Shown here: positions 26,339 through 36,669 of the stretch, piece by piece
Layout: every line of letters begins with the position of its first letter
How positions within the stretch are numbered: the stretch's first letter is position 1
Assembly: GCF_021283305.1 (NCBI RefSeq)
Contig: NZ_JAJSOK010000003.1
Span: 179,959-243,958 of the forward strand
Source of the DNA: Pseudonocardia kujensis
GTDB lineage: Bacteria; Actinomycetota; Actinomycetes; Mycobacteriales; Pseudonocardiaceae
Length of the DNA stretch: 64,000 nt
Direction: 5' to 3'
Made by a program: the position numbers and the translations under genes
Notes under the pieces: model-generated
What the model was told of the DNA's origin: nothing
Databases searched by the model: none
The model's input: only the letters and a program-made list of their open reading frames with translations

Positions 26339-27997
26339 ATGACGGTGACGATGGACGGTGCAACTCCCGGATCGGGCATCACGTCCGGCTGGCTGGCCGC
26401 GGTGCCGTTCGAGGAGCGGACGGTGGGCCGGGTGCTGGAGCGGGCCGCGGCGGCTCGTCCGGACGAGGTGCTGTTCCTCTTCGAGCGGCGCGCGTACACC
26501 GTCCGCGAGGTCGACGCGCAGGTCGACTTGCTCGCGCGGAACCTGCACGCCGCCGGCGTCGGCCCGGGCACCCGGGTCGCCCTGTTGATGGCGACTAGCC
26601 CGGAGTACCTCTACGGATGGCTGGCGTTGGCGAAGATCGGCGCGGTCGAGGTGCCGATCAACACCGCCTACCGCGGCGAGCTGCTCCGCTACCAGTTGGA
26701 TAAGGCGAAGGTGTCGCTGGCGATCGTCGACCGGGGTGCGCTGCTCGACGCCGTCGAGGCCGTGCGCGGCGACGTCCCTTCACTGACGGGGGTGCTGAGC
26801 TTCCCGGGAACGTACTCCGACCTATTGGGTACGCCCGACGACGCTCACCTCGCAACCGACGAGGCCCCCGCGTGGGGGGATGGTCCCGCGCCCGGGGACA
26901 TCGCCTGCGTGCTGTATACCTCGGGCACCACCGGGCCGTCCAAGGGTGTGCTGCTCAGCCACCACCAGCAGGTCGCCTTCGGGCACTTCTTCGCCGAGAT
27001 CACCGGCCTGGGCCCCGACGACGTGCTGCTGAACTACTCCCCGTTCTTCCACATCTCGGGCAAGTTCGCCACGCTCGGCTGTCTGCTCACCGGAGCCCGG
27101 ATGGTGCTGCGGTCGCGGCTGTCGATCGAGCGGTTCTGGGACGAGACGCGTGAGTTCGGTATCACTGTCTTCGTCGCGATCGGCGGTGTGTGCCACATGC
27201 TCAGCGGCTGTGCACCGCGCGAGGACGACGCGGACAACCCCGTCCGCGTGGTGTACGCGGTGCCCGCGCCGGCGGAGATCTACCACGACTTCGAGAAGCG
27301 CTTCGGACTCAAGATCGTAGAGGCCTACGGGTCGACCGAGACCAACCTCATCGTGAACTCCTCGCTGGAGGAGTCGCTGCCGGGAGCATGTGGCCGGCCG
27401 AATCCGATCTTCGATGTGCGGATCGTGGACGACGAGGGCCATGAGGTCCCCGACGGGGTCTCCGGCGAGGTGGTGGTGAGCTCCCCGGACCCGCTGCTTC
27501 TGTCGGCCGGCTACGACGGCATGCCGGAGGCGACCGCGGAGGCGTGGCGAGGCGGTCGGTTCCACACCGGCGACCGGGCCGTGCGGGACGAGACCGGAGC
27601 GCTGTGGTTCAAGGATCGGATCAAGGACTCCATCCGCCGCCGCGGCGAGAACATCTCCTCCTACGAAGTCGAACGCCTGGTCAACAGCCACCCCGCCGTC
27701 GCCGAGTCCGCCGCGGTGGGGGCACCCTCCGAACTCGGCGAGGAAGAAGTCCGGGTGGTGGTCGTGCTCCGGGACGGCGCCGCGGTGACCCCGGAGGACT
27801 TGTTCCTGCACTACGCCGAGTCGATGCCCTACCACATGGTCCCGCGCTTCATCGACATCGTCCACGAGCTACCGCGCACTCCGACCGACAAGGTCGAGAA
27901 GTACAAGCTGCGCACTGCCGGGGTCGGCCCGAACACGTGGGACAGCACCTCCGCCGGGTGGCGGATGACCCGCACCGGGCCGACCAGAACGGCCTGA
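26339..27997 (+). CDS. AMP-forming acyl-CoA ligase (CaiC-like)
   Basis: CoA ligase of 552 residues. P-loop LYTSGTTGPSKGVLLSH, then YSPFFHISGKFATLGCLLTG, EAYGSTETNLI, HTGDRAV, the hinge FKDRIKDSIRRRGENISSYE and the lysine region PTDKVEKYKLR. The ISSYEVE and GENIS motifs are those of the crotonobetaine/carnitine CoA ligase (CaiC) branch. ATG 26339 follows GAGGAGA. It is under TetR palindrome D and heads the group ligase, Baeyer-Villiger monooxygenase and flavin protein. It is distinct from the ligase at 22126, so the regulon activates at least two acids. Confidence 0.92.
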   Translation: MTVTMDGATPGSGITSGWLAAVPFEERTVGRVLERAAAARPDEVLFLFERRAYTVREVDAQVDLLARNLHAAGVGPGTRVALLMATSPEYLYGWLALAKIGAVEVPINTAYRGELLRYQLDKAKVSLAIVDRGALLDAVEAVRGDVPSLTGVLSFPGTYSDLLGTPDDAHLATDEAPAWGDGPAPGDIACVLYTSGTTGPSKGVLLSHHQQVAFGHFFAEITGLGPDDVLLNYSPFFHISGKFATLGCLLTGARMVLRSRLSIERFWDETREFGITVFVAIGGVCHMLSGCAPREDDADNPVRVVYAVPAPAEIYHDFEKRFGLKIVEAYGSTETNLIVNSSLEESLPGACGRPNPIFDVRIVDDEGHEVPDGVSGEVVVSSPDPLLLSAGYDGMPEATAEAWRGGRFHTGDRAVRDETGALWFKDRIKDSIRRRGENISSYEVERLVNSHPAVAESAAVGAPSELGEEEVRVVVVLRDGAAVTPEDLFLHYAESMPYHMVPRFIDIVHELPRTPTDKVEKYKLRTAGVGPNTWDSTSAGWRMTRTGPTRTA

Positions 27998-28117
27998 CCC
28001 GCCAAGACCTACACGGGAACGGCGCCTCCCCGTGGCGCTGCTCCGCGACCCGACGATCGCCGTCCGCGCCCGACGCGGCAACCACCGCGAGCCGCTCGCT
28101 CGCCCCGGAGGAATGAC

Positions 28118-30046
28118 GTGCACCTGATGTCCACCCCCCGACGTCCGCTCGACGAGCACCGGCTGCGGCAGGCCGTGCACGCTGCCAATCTGCCGACACT
28201 GGCCATGGTCACCTTCCAGCTGACTGGTGACCACCGCTGGCTCGACGCGCCGTACCGGCCGGTGCGCAGCAGCGGGCTCGGGCCCAATGACTCCGGTGGG
28301 TTGGACGCGGCCGCGGCCACCGAGCTGCGCGCCGCCGCGGTCGAGGCGATCACGCACTGGTCCCGCGGGGCGGAGCCCGCCGTGCCCAACCCCGAACGGG
28401 ACTTGCTGCGGCGGATGCTCTCCACCGCCATGGGCGAGGCGGTACCCGACGAGTACGAGCAGCTCATGCGCGAGGAGATGGGCTTCGAACCCGACCCCGG
28501 ACCCGCCGCTGTGGCGCCAGCCGTGATCGCCGAGCGCGATCTCTCCGTCGTCATCATCGGCGCCGGGATCTCCGGGCTCATCGCCGGCCTGCGCCTGCAA
28601 CAAGCCGGCGTGCCCTTCACCATCCTCGAACGCAATAATGAGGTCGGGGGTGTGTGGCTGACCAACACCTATCCCGGGGCCGGGGTCGACACCCCCAGCT
28701 ACCTTTACTCGTTTTCGTTCTTCCCGCGGAACTGGTCCACCCACTTCGGCAAGCGCGACGAGATGGCCGCCTACACCGCCGAGATGGCCGATCACTTCGA
28801 CCTGCGCCGGCACATCGAGTTCGGGGTGTCGGTCGACTCCGCGACCTGGGACGAGCACCTGCAGCGCTGGACGGTCGCGGCGGGCTCGCGGTCCTGGAGC
28901 GCCTCGGCCGTGATCAGCGCCGTCGGGCTGTTCAACACCCCCAAGATCCCCAACCTGCCGGGCATGGGCTCCTTCGCGGGACCGATCTTCCACACCGCGC
29001 AGTGGCCCGCCGACTTGGACGTCACCGGCAAGCGGGTCGCCGTCGTCGGCACCGGCGCCAGCGCCATGCAGGTCGTGCCGGCGATCGCCGAGCGCACCGC
29101 CCACCTGGCCGTGTTCCAGCGCTCCCCGCAGTGGATCGCCCCGAACGCGGAGTACTTCAAGACGGTCGACGAGGACGTGCACTGGCTGATGGAGCACGTG
29201 CCCTACTACCACGCCTGGTACCGGTTCCGGCTGGCCTGGGTGTTCAACGACCGGGTGCACGCCGCGCTGCAGATCGACGAGAACTGGGAGCACCCGGAGC
29301 GCTCGCTCAACGCCGTCAACGACGGCCACCGGCGCTTCTTCACCCGCTATCTGCAGGAGCAGCTCGACGGCCGGCCCGACCTGGTGGAGAAGTGCCTGCC
29401 GGACTACCCGCCTTTCGGCAAGCGGATGCTTCTGGACAACGGCTGGTTCGCCGCGCTGCGTCGGGACGACGTCGAGCTGGTCACCGACGGCGTCGCCCGG
29501 ATCACCGAGACCGGGGTGGTGACCGATGCGGGCGAGCACTACGACGCCGACGTCGTCGTGCTCTCCACGGGCTTCGACGCCCAGCGTTACCTGCCTGGCA
29601 TCGAGGTCCGCGGCCGCGGCGAGCAGTGCTTGCGCGAGGTCTGGGGCGAGGACGACGCCGCCGCGCACCTGGGCATCACGGTGCCGGGCTTCCCGAACCT
29701 GTTCCTGATGTACGGTCCGAACACCAACTCCGGCGCCGGCGGCAGCTTCATCTTCGTGGCTGAGGCCCAGGGCCGCTACATCGTCGACCTCATCACGACC
29801 ATGGCCCGCGATGGCATCGGCGCACTCGAGTGCCGGCCCGAGGCGCTGCAGCGTTGGGTGGCCGAGGTCGACACCCGCCACCAACGGATGGTGTGGAGTC
29901 ACCCGGGCATGACAACTTATTACCGCAACTCCCGTGGTCGTGTCGTCACCAACTCCCCCTACCGGGTCGTCGACTACTGGGCCATGACCCACGACCCGGA
30001 CCTCGCCGACTTTCACGCCACGCCGGTCCGGGCCCGGGCAGCATGA
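28118..30046 (+). CDS. Baeyer-Villiger-type flavin monooxygenase
   Basis: FAD- and NADPH-dependent monooxygenase of 642 residues that inserts oxygen next to a ketone carbonyl, giving an ester or lactone. The FAD site is VVIIGAGISGLIAG (Gly148 first). The Baeyer-Villiger fingerprint is FAGPIFHTAQWP at residues 286-297. The NADPH site VAVVGTGASAMQV follows, and STGFDAQRYLPG is conserved. A helical N-terminal extension of about 140 residues, as in the 4-hydroxyacetophenone monooxygenase (HAPMO) type, precedes the core. GTG 28118 is preceded by GGAGG; ATG 28127 is an alternative. A ketone substrate is likely, perhaps an aryl ketone given the extension (inference). Confidence 0.92.
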   Translation: MHLMSTPRRPLDEHRLRQAVHAANLPTLAMVTFQLTGDHRWLDAPYRPVRSSGLGPNDSGGLDAAAATELRAAAVEAITHWSRGAEPAVPNPERDLLRRMLSTAMGEAVPDEYEQLMREEMGFEPDPGPAAVAPAVIAERDLSVVIIGAGISGLIAGLRLQQAGVPFTILERNNEVGGVWLTNTYPGAGVDTPSYLYSFSFFPRNWSTHFGKRDEMAAYTAEMADHFDLRRHIEFGVSVDSATWDEHLQRWTVAAGSRSWSASAVISAVGLFNTPKIPNLPGMGSFAGPIFHTAQWPADLDVTGKRVAVVGTGASAMQVVPAIAERTAHLAVFQRSPQWIAPNAEYFKTVDEDVHWLMEHVPYYHAWYRFRLAWVFNDRVHAALQIDENWEHPERSLNAVNDGHRRFFTRYLQEQLDGRPDLVEKCLPDYPPFGKRMLLDNGWFAALRRDDVELVTDGVARITETGVVTDAGEHYDADVVVLSTGFDAQRYLPGIEVRGRGEQCLREVWGEDDAAAHLGITVPGFPNLFLMYGPNTNSGAGGSFIFVAEAQGRYIVDLITTMARDGIGALECRPEALQRWVAEVDTRHQRMVWSHPGMTTYYRNSRGRVVTNSPYRVVDYWAMTHDPDLADFHATPVRARAA

Positions 30047-30162
30047 ACATGACCGCTCCGCTGGTCAGCGCGCGAACCTGCACTTTGTCGGGGAGACGCC
30101 TACACCGCCGAGGCCCGGCAGGGAACGTGGCGATGGACCATCTAACAATCAAGGAGGCGGCC

Positions 30163-30639
30163 GTGTCGCGCCGTGACGGAATCATGATGACCCCCGCCGA
30201 GATCGCGGCCTTTCTCGACACGGAGAAGACCGTCATTCTTGGGGTCCCGGGCCCCGAGGTGCCCCACCTGACCGCGATGTGGTTTGTCCGACGTGGATCC
30301 GACCTGCTCCTGTGGACCCATGCTCGCAGCCAGAAGGCCGTCTCCGCCAGGCGCCACGGCCGCGCGAGCGTCCTCGTCGAGAGCGGGACGACCTACGAGA
30401 CGCTGCGTGGGATATCCGCCGACTGCGACGTGAAGATCGTCGACGACGCGGACGAGGTGCTCGCGATCGGCGCTGCGCTCGCCGACCGGTACGGGTCGGC
30501 CATGCTCACCGCCGACACTGCCGACGGCAAAGCCGCGCAGCTACGAGCGACCGGTCGCCGCCGGATCGGGCTGGTCCTGCACCCGACCCGCTACCGCACC
30601 TGGGACCACCACAAACTCGGCGCCGCGAGTTCGGGATAG
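30163..30639 (+). CDS. Pyridoxamine 5'-phosphate oxidase-like flavin/F420-binding protein
   Basis: A 158-residue split-barrel protein of the PPOX family: MTPAEIAAFLDTEKTVILGV, LTAMWFVRRGSDLLLWTHAR, then RHGRASVLVESGTTYETLRG. Proteins of this type bind FMN or F420 and reduce or oxidise small substrates. GTG 30163 follows AAGGAGG at 5 bases and is preferred to ATG 30133. It follows the Baeyer-Villiger gene by 116 bases and precedes an MHS transporter. A role as a reductase for an unsaturated intermediate is possible but unproven. Confidence 0.82.
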   Translation: MSRRDGIMMTPAEIAAFLDTEKTVILGVPGPEVPHLTAMWFVRRGSDLLLWTHARSQKAVSARRHGRASVLVESGTTYETLRGISADCDVKIVDDADEVLAIGAALADRYGSAMLTADTADGKAAQLRATGRRRIGLVLHPTRYRTWDHHKLGAASSG

Positions 30640-30844
30640 GCACGAACCATCAGGACGGGAGCCCGCGACCCGACCGACGCTGGCGCGCGGATGTGCCCGG
30701 CGGGGAAACCACCACCAGCGTCTTGTCTACGCCCAAGTGCGCTGCCGCCCCACGTCCGTCGGCGGGCGGTAACCCGGCGCTGGCCCGCGCGGCCAGACCG
30801 CACGCACGATCAGCGACGATCACCCACCTGGAGACCCGAGACCC

Positions 30845-32206
30845 ATGTCCCTGCGGAAGATCCTGCTCGTCGCCGGCACCGGCTCGGCGATCGACTGGTA
30901 CGACTTCTTCATCTACGGCACCGCGGCCGCGTTGGTGTTCAACAAGCTGTTCTTTCCGGCCAGTGACCCGCTGGTGGGCACGCTGCTGGCGTTCACCACT
31001 TTCGCCGTCGGGTTCGCCGCCCGCCCCGTCGGTGGCGCGATCTTCGGGCACGTCGGTGACAAGATCGGACGCAAGCCCGCCCTGGTCACCACGCTGTTCA
31101 TGATGGGGATCTCAACGACCCTCATCGGCGTGCTGCCCAGCTACGACACCATCGGCGTCGCCGCCCCGATCACCTTGGTGGTGCTGCGGCTGCTGCAGGG
31201 CATCGCCGTGGGTGGCCAGTGGGCGGGCGGCGCACTCATCGCCACCGAGAACGCCCCGCCGGACAAGCGCGGCCTCTATGGCAGCTTCGCGCAGATCGGC
31301 GTGTCCGCCGGGCTGTTTCTGTCCACCGGCGTGTTTCTCCTCGTCGGGGCCGTCATGAGCGAGGAGGCGTTCGGGTCCTGGGGCTGGCGGCTGCCGTTCC
31401 TGTTCAGCGTCGTCCTGGTCGGCATCGCCTTCTACGCCCAGTTCACCCTCGAAGAGACCGCGCCGATGAAGAAGGTCCAGGACGAGGGCAAGCAGTCCCG
31501 CTCCCCGGTCCTGGACGTGCTGGCGCACAACTGGCGCACCGTGCTGCTCGGCACCGGCTCCATCGTGGTGATCGGCACCAGCTTCTACTTGTTCGGCACC
31601 TACTTCCTCTCCTACGGCACCACCGTGCTCAAGCTGCCGCGCGCCCTGCTGCTAAACGGAGTGCTGATCGGCGCCGCCCTGCAGTTCGTCGCGATCCCGC
31701 TGTGCGGCGCTCTGTCCGACCGCGTCGGCCGGCGCACCGTCTACCTGGTCGGCGCTGCCGCTCTCGCGGTGTGGGTGTGGCCGGCGTTCCTGCTGCTCGG
31801 CAGCAGCAACCCCGCTGGCGTGATCGCCGCGATCGCTGTGGGCGAGGTCTTGGTCGCGCTGGTCTACGGACCCCAGGCCGCACTGTTCGCCGAGCTGTTC
31901 ACCGCACGGGTGCGCTACTCGGGAGCGTCTCTGGGTTACCAGATCGGAACCCTCGTCGGCGGCGCGCTGACCCCGCTGATCGCGACGGCCCTCTACGCGC
32001 AGTGGCGCAGCTTCGTGCCCGTTGCCGGCTGGGTGGTCCTTACCGCCGTAGCCTCGTTCGTCTCGGTCGTCGTCATGTCTGAGACGGCTCGAAGCCAACT
32101 CGACGACGGCGCCCCGACCATAGACGTCCCTACGACCGGCCCCGCGGACCAGACCCTCGACAAGGCCGCTGCTGCAGCGGACGTGCGCAACACGGAGCCC
32201 GCATGA
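30845..32206 (+). CDS. MHS-family MFS transporter
   Basis: Metabolite:H+ symporter of 453 residues with about 12 hydrophobic segments. The first segment carries [20 protein letters not shown], the MHS signature with DWYDFFIYG. Loop 2-3 is [14 protein letters not shown], and segment 4 has [20 protein letters not shown]. Relatives import citrate, shikimate, alpha-ketoglutarate or aromatic acids. A hydrophilic C-terminal tail of about 40 residues follows. Its stop overlaps the start of the CaiB-like gene (ATGA), so importer and CoA enzyme are coupled. Confidence 0.92.
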   Translation: MSLRKILLVAGTGSAIDWYDFFIYGTAAALVFNKLFFPASDPLVGTLLAFTTFAVGFAARPVGGAIFGHVGDKIGRKPALVTTLFMMGISTTLIGVLPSYDTIGVAAPITLVVLRLLQGIAVGGQWAGGALIATENAPPDKRGLYGSFAQIGVSAGLFLSTGVFLLVGAVMSEEAFGSWGWRLPFLFSVVLVGIAFYAQFTLEETAPMKKVQDEGKQSRSPVLDVLAHNWRTVLLGTGSIVVIGTSFYLFGTYFLSYGTTVLKLPRALLLNGVLIGAALQFVAIPLCGALSDRVGRRTVYLVGAAALAVWVWPAFLLLGSSNPAGVIAAIAVGEVLVALVYGPQAALFAELFTARVRYSGASLGYQIGTLVGGALTPLIATALYAQWRSFVPVAGWVVLTAVASFVSVVVMSETARSQLDDGAPTIDVPTTGPADQTLDKAAAAADVRNTEPA

Positions 32207-33330
32207 CCCCCCGGCAGAGCTCTCGGCAGGGCCCCCTGGCCGGGTTGAGGGTGGTCGAGCTCGGCGGTATCGGGCCCGTGCCGCATGCAGCCATGGTGCT
32301 CGGTGATCTCGGTGCCGACGTCGTGCGCATCCAGCGACCGGACGGCTTCCAGCTGACCGACCCGACCCGTGACCATTTGCTGCGCAGCCGCCGCAACCAC
32401 GCCTTGGACCTGAAGAACCCGGCCGATTGCGACAGCGTCCGCAAGCTCGTGGCCCACGCTGACGTCCTCCTCGAGGGGTTCCGTCCCGGCGTCGCCGAAC
32501 GTCTCGGGCTCGGCCCCGACGAGCTGACCGTACACAACCCGCGGCTGATCTATGGGCGGATGACCGGCTGGGGCCAGGACGGTCCGCTGGCCGCCGCGGC
32601 CGGCCACGACATCAACTACATCGCCCTCAACGGCACCCTGCACGCTATGGGCCCGCACGACGGCCCCCCGGCAGCTCCGCTGAACCTGGTCGGAGACTTC
32701 GGCGGCGGCTCGATGCTGCTGCTCACCGGGGTGCTGGCCGCCCTGTGGGAACGGGAGCGCTCCGGGCGCGGACAGGTCATCGACGCCGCCATGCTCGACG
32801 GGTCCGCGCTGCTGATGCAGTCGATCTGGGCCTGGCGCGGGATCGGGAGCTGGAGCGACGAGCGGGGCCAGAACCTGCTCGACGGGGGTGCCCCGTTCTA
32901 CCGCAGCTACCGCTGCGCCGACGGCGGCTACGTCGCGGTCGGCGCAATCGAGCCCCAGTTTTACGCCGAGCTGCTCAAAGGACTCGGCCTGCTCGGCGAA
33001 GAGCTGCCCGACCAAAACGACTGCACCGGCTGGCCCACCCTGACCGACCGCTTCGCCCGCGAGTTCGCTTCGCGCTCGCGCGACGATTGGGCGGCAGTGT
33101 TTGCTGAGCTCGACGCCTGCGTGACCCCCGTGCTCTCCTTCGCCGAAGCGGCCCAGCATCCCCATGCCCGGGCCCGCGGGACCTTCCTCGATCTACACGG
33201 CGTCACCCAGCCCGCCCCCGCGCCCCGCTTCTCCCGCAGCGCAGCCGCGACGCCCGCGCCCCCACAGCACCCCAGCCCCGTCGAGGAGACGCTGCGGCGC
33301 TGGACCCGATCCTCACGGGGAACTGTATGA
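32203..33330 (+). CDS. CaiB/BaiF family, alpha-methylacyl-CoA racemase-like
   Basis: Family III CoA-transferase fold, 375 residues. [20 protein letters not shown] is the N-terminal signature, followed by [28 protein letters not shown] and the catalytic Asp136 in [17 protein letters not shown] is the racemase (AMACR/Mcr) form, so it probably epimerises a 2-methyl-branched acyl-CoA rather than moving CoA. It overlaps the MHS gene (ATGA) and the aldolase gene (ATGA). A branched-chain acyl-CoA intermediate in the TetR pathway is the likely substrate (inference). Confidence 0.88.
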   Translation: MTPRQSSRQGPLAGLRVVELGGIGPVPHAAMVLGDLGADVVRIQRPDGFQLTDPTRDHLLRSRRNHALDLKNPADCDSVRKLVAHADVLLEGFRPGVAERLGLGPDELTVHNPRLIYGRMTGWGQDGPLAAAAGHDINYIALNGTLHAMGPHDGPPAAPLNLVGDFGGGSMLLLTGVLAALWERERSGRGQVIDAAMLDGSALLMQSIWAWRGIGSWSDERGQNLLDGGAPFYRSYRCADGGYVAVGAIEPQFYAELLKGLGLLGEELPDQNDCTGWPTLTDRFAREFASRSRDDWAAVFAELDACVTPVLSFAEAAQHPHARARGTFLDLHGVTQPAPAPRFSRSAAATPAPPQHPSPVEETLRRWTRSSRGTV

Positions 33331-34214
33331 GCACAAGCCCGCTCCCCGATCGGCAGGAACGGTCGGGCCCGAGCGAAGACGGCACCGGGTCGCCGTGCGA
33401 CGCCGGGTTCGTCCGGCCCCGCCCTCCCTCCACGCTCAGCGCAGCGCTCGACGAGCGCGGCCACGCCGTGGGGACCTGGGTACAGATGAACTCCCCGGAA
33501 ACCGGGGAGCTCGCCGCCGCGGCCGGCTTCGACTTCGTCATCATCGACATGGAGCACGGCACCCTCGATCTGCCAGACGCCGCACATGCCGTACGCGCGG
33601 TCCAGGGCCGCGGCGCCGACGCGATCGTGCGCGTCCCGTCCACCGACCCGACGATGATCGCCCGAGTGCTCGACGTGGGCACCCGAGGCGTGCTGATACC
33701 CGGCATCCACTCCGCGCAGGCCGCAGCCCGTGGCGCCGCCGCAGCCCACTACGCCCCCCGCGGGGAGCGCGGGGCCTGCCCCTGCGTACCCGGCTTCGAC
33801 CACGGCCTGTTGCCCTGGGACCGGGCACGACAGCACGCCGACGCCACCCACGTCTGGCTGTTGATCGAACACCCCGACGCTATCGCCGACATCGACCTTC
33901 TGGCCGCCGCCTCCGCCGCGGCCGGGGCGACCGCGCTGGTCCTCGGTCCCTTTGACCTCGCCGTCGCCATGGGGTACGAGGGGGACCACTGCCATCCGGC
34001 CGTACGCGGCGCGCTCGAGCAGACCATCAAAGCCGCTCACCGCGCCGGGCTCGACTGCGTCGCCGTAACGCTTGAAGACCACGCGCACGCCAGCGCCGCA
34101 GCGGTAGCGAGCTGGCGGGCGGCCGGGTGTCGCATCGCCACCGCGCTGCTCGACCGCTACGCCCTCGGCCACGCCTACCGCACGACCCTTCGGGAGATCT
34201 CCCGACTTGATTGA
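33327..34214 (+). CDS. HpcH/HpaI-family aldolase
   Basis: Class II 2-oxo-acid aldolase fold, 295 residues with a 35-residue leader. Motifs are [33 protein letters not shown] (catalytic and metal region), [31 protein letters not shown] and [13 protein letters not shown]. It overlaps the racemase-like gene by four bases. It is only loosely similar to the aldolase at 10043-11023, which belongs to another regulon. Relatives split 4-hydroxy-2-oxo acids or citryl/malyl-type compounds; the substrate is unknown. Confidence 0.88.
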   Translation: MSTSPLPDRQERSGPSEDGTGSPCDAGFVRPRPPSTLSAALDERGHAVGTWVQMNSPETGELAAAAGFDFVIIDMEHGTLDLPDAAHAVRAVQGRGADAIVRVPSTDPTMIARVLDVGTRGVLIPGIHSAQAAARGAAAAHYAPRGERGACPCVPGFDHGLLPWDRARQHADATHVWLLIEHPDAIADIDLLAAASAAAGATALVLGPFDLAVAMGYEGDHCHPAVRGALEQTIKAAHRAGLDCVAVTLEDHAHASAAAVASWRAAGCRIATALLDRYALGHAYRTTLREISRLD

Positions 34215-34331
34215 CCAGCGCGCCCCGCAGTATCCGATCAGGAGTATCCGGTCAGGCGGGGGACCGCACCGGGGCGGAGCCGGATCGGACACAGCTCTTG
34301 CGCTAACGCTGCAAGGCGCTAAGGTCATCGA

Positions 34332-34351
34332 CATTCCAACCGGTCGGAACC
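34332..34351. promoter_or_regulatory. TetR-regulon palindrome E
   Basis: CATTCCAACCGGTCGGAACC has the core CCAACCGGTCGG and differs from the consensus only in its last two bases. It lies 42 bases upstream of the zinc-ribbon gene and therefore brings the carboxylase-like operon into the regulon. Confidence 0.7.
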
Positions 34352-34393
34352 TAGTCCGGATCGTCACCATCGTTGCCGACGAAGGAGTTGTGC

Positions 34394-34615
34394 ATGCCCC
34401 CGTTCCCACGGCCGCAGGAGCCGACCGTCTCACTGGTCAAGGAGTCCGTCGAGGGCTCGTGCCCGAAGTGTGGCGCACAGGAGCTGCGCCGCTACCCGGT
34501 GAACTCCGAGGGCGGCTGGTTCCAGGTCGTCAAGTGCCAGCACTGCCTGCACTCGTTGAGCCGCGAGCGGTGGAACCTTCTCGGTTCGCTGCAGCTGCTC
34601 TCGGACACCATCTGA
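34394..34615 (+). CDS. Small zinc-ribbon protein, ketone-carboxylase operon
   Basis: A 73-residue protein with two cysteine pairs, CPKCGAQELRRYP and VVKCQHCLHSLSRE, spaced as a zinc ribbon. ATG 34394 follows GAAGGAG. It ends 16 bases before the HyuA-like gene. Acetone and acetophenone carboxylases carry small zinc-binding subunits besides the HyuA and HyuB parts, but the acetone carboxylase gamma subunit is longer; this could be a minimal equivalent. That role is inference from position and cysteines. Confidence 0.75.
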   Translation: MPPFPRPQEPTVSLVKESVEGSCPKCGAQELRRYPVNSEGGWFQVVKCQHCLHSLSRERWNLLGSLQLLSDTI

Positions 34616-34631
34616 CTAAGGGGCCTGAATC

Positions 34632-36659
34632 ATGATCGCAGTTGACGTGGGCGGCACCTTCACCGATGTCGTCTCCCTGGAGAACGGCCGAATCCGCACC
34701 GCCAAGGTCTCCACCGACCCGACCACGGCCTACAAGCCGGTCCTTGTCGGCGCTGAGGAGCTCGACGTGGCCCGCTCCGCGGTGTTCAACCACGCGAGCA
34801 CCCACGGGCTCAACGCCGTGATCACCCGCAACCTGCCCAAGATCGGATTCCTGACCACGGACGGGCATCGGGACATGCTCGACCAGGGCCGCACTTGGCG
34901 CCCGGCCGAAGCCCTCCTCGACCCACGGTGGCGGCGCAGCTTCGGTGACGCCGCGCGCCCGCTGGTCCCGCGCTACCTGCGCCGCGGGATCCGCGAACGG
35001 ATCCTCGCCTCGGGCGAGGTACTGTTCGAGCTCGACGAAGACCAGGCCCGCGCCCAGCTCGCCGTGCTGCGCCGTTGTGGGGTGACCGGGGTAGCGATCT
35101 GCCTGCTCAACGCCTACGTCAACCGCGCCCACGAGGAGCGATTGCGGGAGCTGGTCCGCGAGGAGCTCGGCGAGGTCGCCTGCTCGATCTCCAGCGAGGT
35201 CTCCCCGCTCGCCAAGGAGTACGCCCGGGCGTCGACCACGGTGATCGACACCTTCATGAAGATCATCTACTCGGACTACTCCGAGCAGCTCGGCAAGGGC
35301 CTGGCCGACCTCGGGTTCACCGGGCAGCTCAACTACGCCGACTGCGCCGCGACCCTAGTTCCGGCCGAGCGGGCCATGGAACAGCCCTTCCGGATCGTGT
35401 TCTCCGGCCCTGCCGCGGGCACCGTGGCCAGTGCCCACTTCGGCGAGCTCATCGGCGAGCGGAACCTGCTCTGCGCGGACGTCGGCGGCACCTCCTGTGA
35501 CATCAGCGTCGTGACCGAGGGCGAGCCGTTCGTCAACACCACCTTCGAGCTCGAGCACGACCTGGTCGTCAACTCCCTCGCGATCGACATCTCCAGCATC
35601 GGCGCCGGCGGCGGCAGCCTCGTCACCATCGGCAAGGCCGGCGAGATCCAGGTCGGGCCCGGCAGCGCCGGTGCCGACCCCGGGCCCGCCTGCTACGGCC
35701 GCGGCGGCACCCAGCCGACCACCACCGACACCTGCCTGATGGCCGGCATCCTCGACGGCGACCACTTCGCCGGCGGCCGGTTCAGCCTCGACGTCGAGAA
35801 GTCGAAGGCGGCGTTCGAGGCCCTCGACTGCGACTTCACCCTCGCCCAGCGCGTGCGTTACGCCTACGAGATGGGCGTGAACAACATCGCCGAGGGTGTG
35901 TTCAACATCGCCATCAAGAACGGCGTCGACCCTCGCGACTACAGCCTCGTCGCCTACGGCGCTGCCGGGCCGATGCTGCTGCCCGCCGTCCTCGACCTGA
36001 TCAAGTGCAAGCAGGTCGTCGTGCCCCCGTACCCGGGGCTGTTCTCCGCGCTCGGGCTGCTGTCCACAGACCAGGTGTTCACCGCCAACCGCAGCGCCTA
36101 CACGGTGCTTTCCGACGAGGTCGCCGCGGACGTCGATGCGCTGTTCACCGACATGGAGAACCAGCTGCGGGCACGCATCGCCCCCGGCCGCGAGGTCACC
36201 TTCGCGCGCAGCTTCGACGGACGGCTCGTCGGTCAGAGCTGGGAGACCCCCTTCGTCGCCGTGCCCGAGGGCACCCTGGACACCGCCGCGCTTGCCACGA
36301 TGATCGGCAACTTCCACGACACCTACGAGCAGCGCACCGGGAACCGCTTCGACGCCTTCCCGGTCGAGGGCGTGACCTTCCGTGTGCGGGCGATCCTCGA
36401 CACCGACAAGGTCGAGTACCCGGTCGTGCCGCCCCGCACGGACGCCGACGGACCAGTCTCCCCAGTACGCACCACCGTGCTGCGCTACCTGACCGACCAC
36501 GAGCAGCAGGCTCCGGTCTTCGACCGCACCCAGCTCCGCGCGGGCGACACCATCGCCGGCCCCGCGATCATCGACGAAAGCCTGTCCACCACCCACATCG
36601 GCGCCGGCCAGACCGCCACCGTCGGCGGCTACGGCGAACTCGTCATCACGAGGAAGTGA
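34632..36659 (+). CDS. HyuA-type subunit of an ATP-dependent ketone carboxylase or hydantoinase
   Basis: Hydantoinase A/oxoprolinase family, 675 residues. The N-terminal ATP-fold motif is MIAVDVGGTFTDVVSLENGR; HASTHGLNAVITRNLPKIGF and DVGGTSCDISVVTEGEP follow, with GAGGGSLVTI and GPGSAGADPGPACYGRGG. This fold carries the ATPase/phosphotransfer site in acetone, acetophenone and N-methylhydantoin enzymes. With the adjacent HyuB gene (10-base gap) and the zinc-ribbon gene it forms an operon under TetR palindrome E. Given the alcohol dehydrogenases and Baeyer-Villiger gene in the regulon, ketone carboxylation is more likely than hydantoin hydrolysis, but both remain possible. Confidence 0.88.
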   Translation: MIAVDVGGTFTDVVSLENGRIRTAKVSTDPTTAYKPVLVGAEELDVARSAVFNHASTHGLNAVITRNLPKIGFLTTDGHRDMLDQGRTWRPAEALLDPRWRRSFGDAARPLVPRYLRRGIRERILASGEVLFELDEDQARAQLAVLRRCGVTGVAICLLNAYVNRAHEERLRELVREELGEVACSISSEVSPLAKEYARASTTVIDTFMKIIYSDYSEQLGKGLADLGFTGQLNYADCAATLVPAERAMEQPFRIVFSGPAAGTVASAHFGELIGERNLLCADVGGTSCDISVVTEGEPFVNTTFELEHDLVVNSLAIDISSIGAGGGSLVTIGKAGEIQVGPGSAGADPGPACYGRGGTQPTTTDTCLMAGILDGDHFAGGRFSLDVEKSKAAFEALDCDFTLAQRVRYAYEMGVNNIAEGVFNIAIKNGVDPRDYSLVAYGAAGPMLLPAVLDLIKCKQVVVPPYPGLFSALGLLSTDQVFTANRSAYTVLSDEVAADVDALFTDMENQLRARIAPGREVTFARSFDGRLVGQSWETPFVAVPEGTLDTAALATMIGNFHDTYEQRTGNRFDAFPVEGVTFRVRAILDTDKVEYPVVPPRTDADGPVSPVRTTVLRYLTDHEQQAPVFDRTQLRAGDTIAGPAIIDESLSTTHIGAGQTATVGGYGELVITRK

Positions 36660-36669
36660 GCAACGACCG

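Noticed and set aside
27869..30016. 715-codon minus-strand open frame
   Set aside because: Shadow of the Baeyer-Villiger monooxygenase gene on the other strand; no domain signature.
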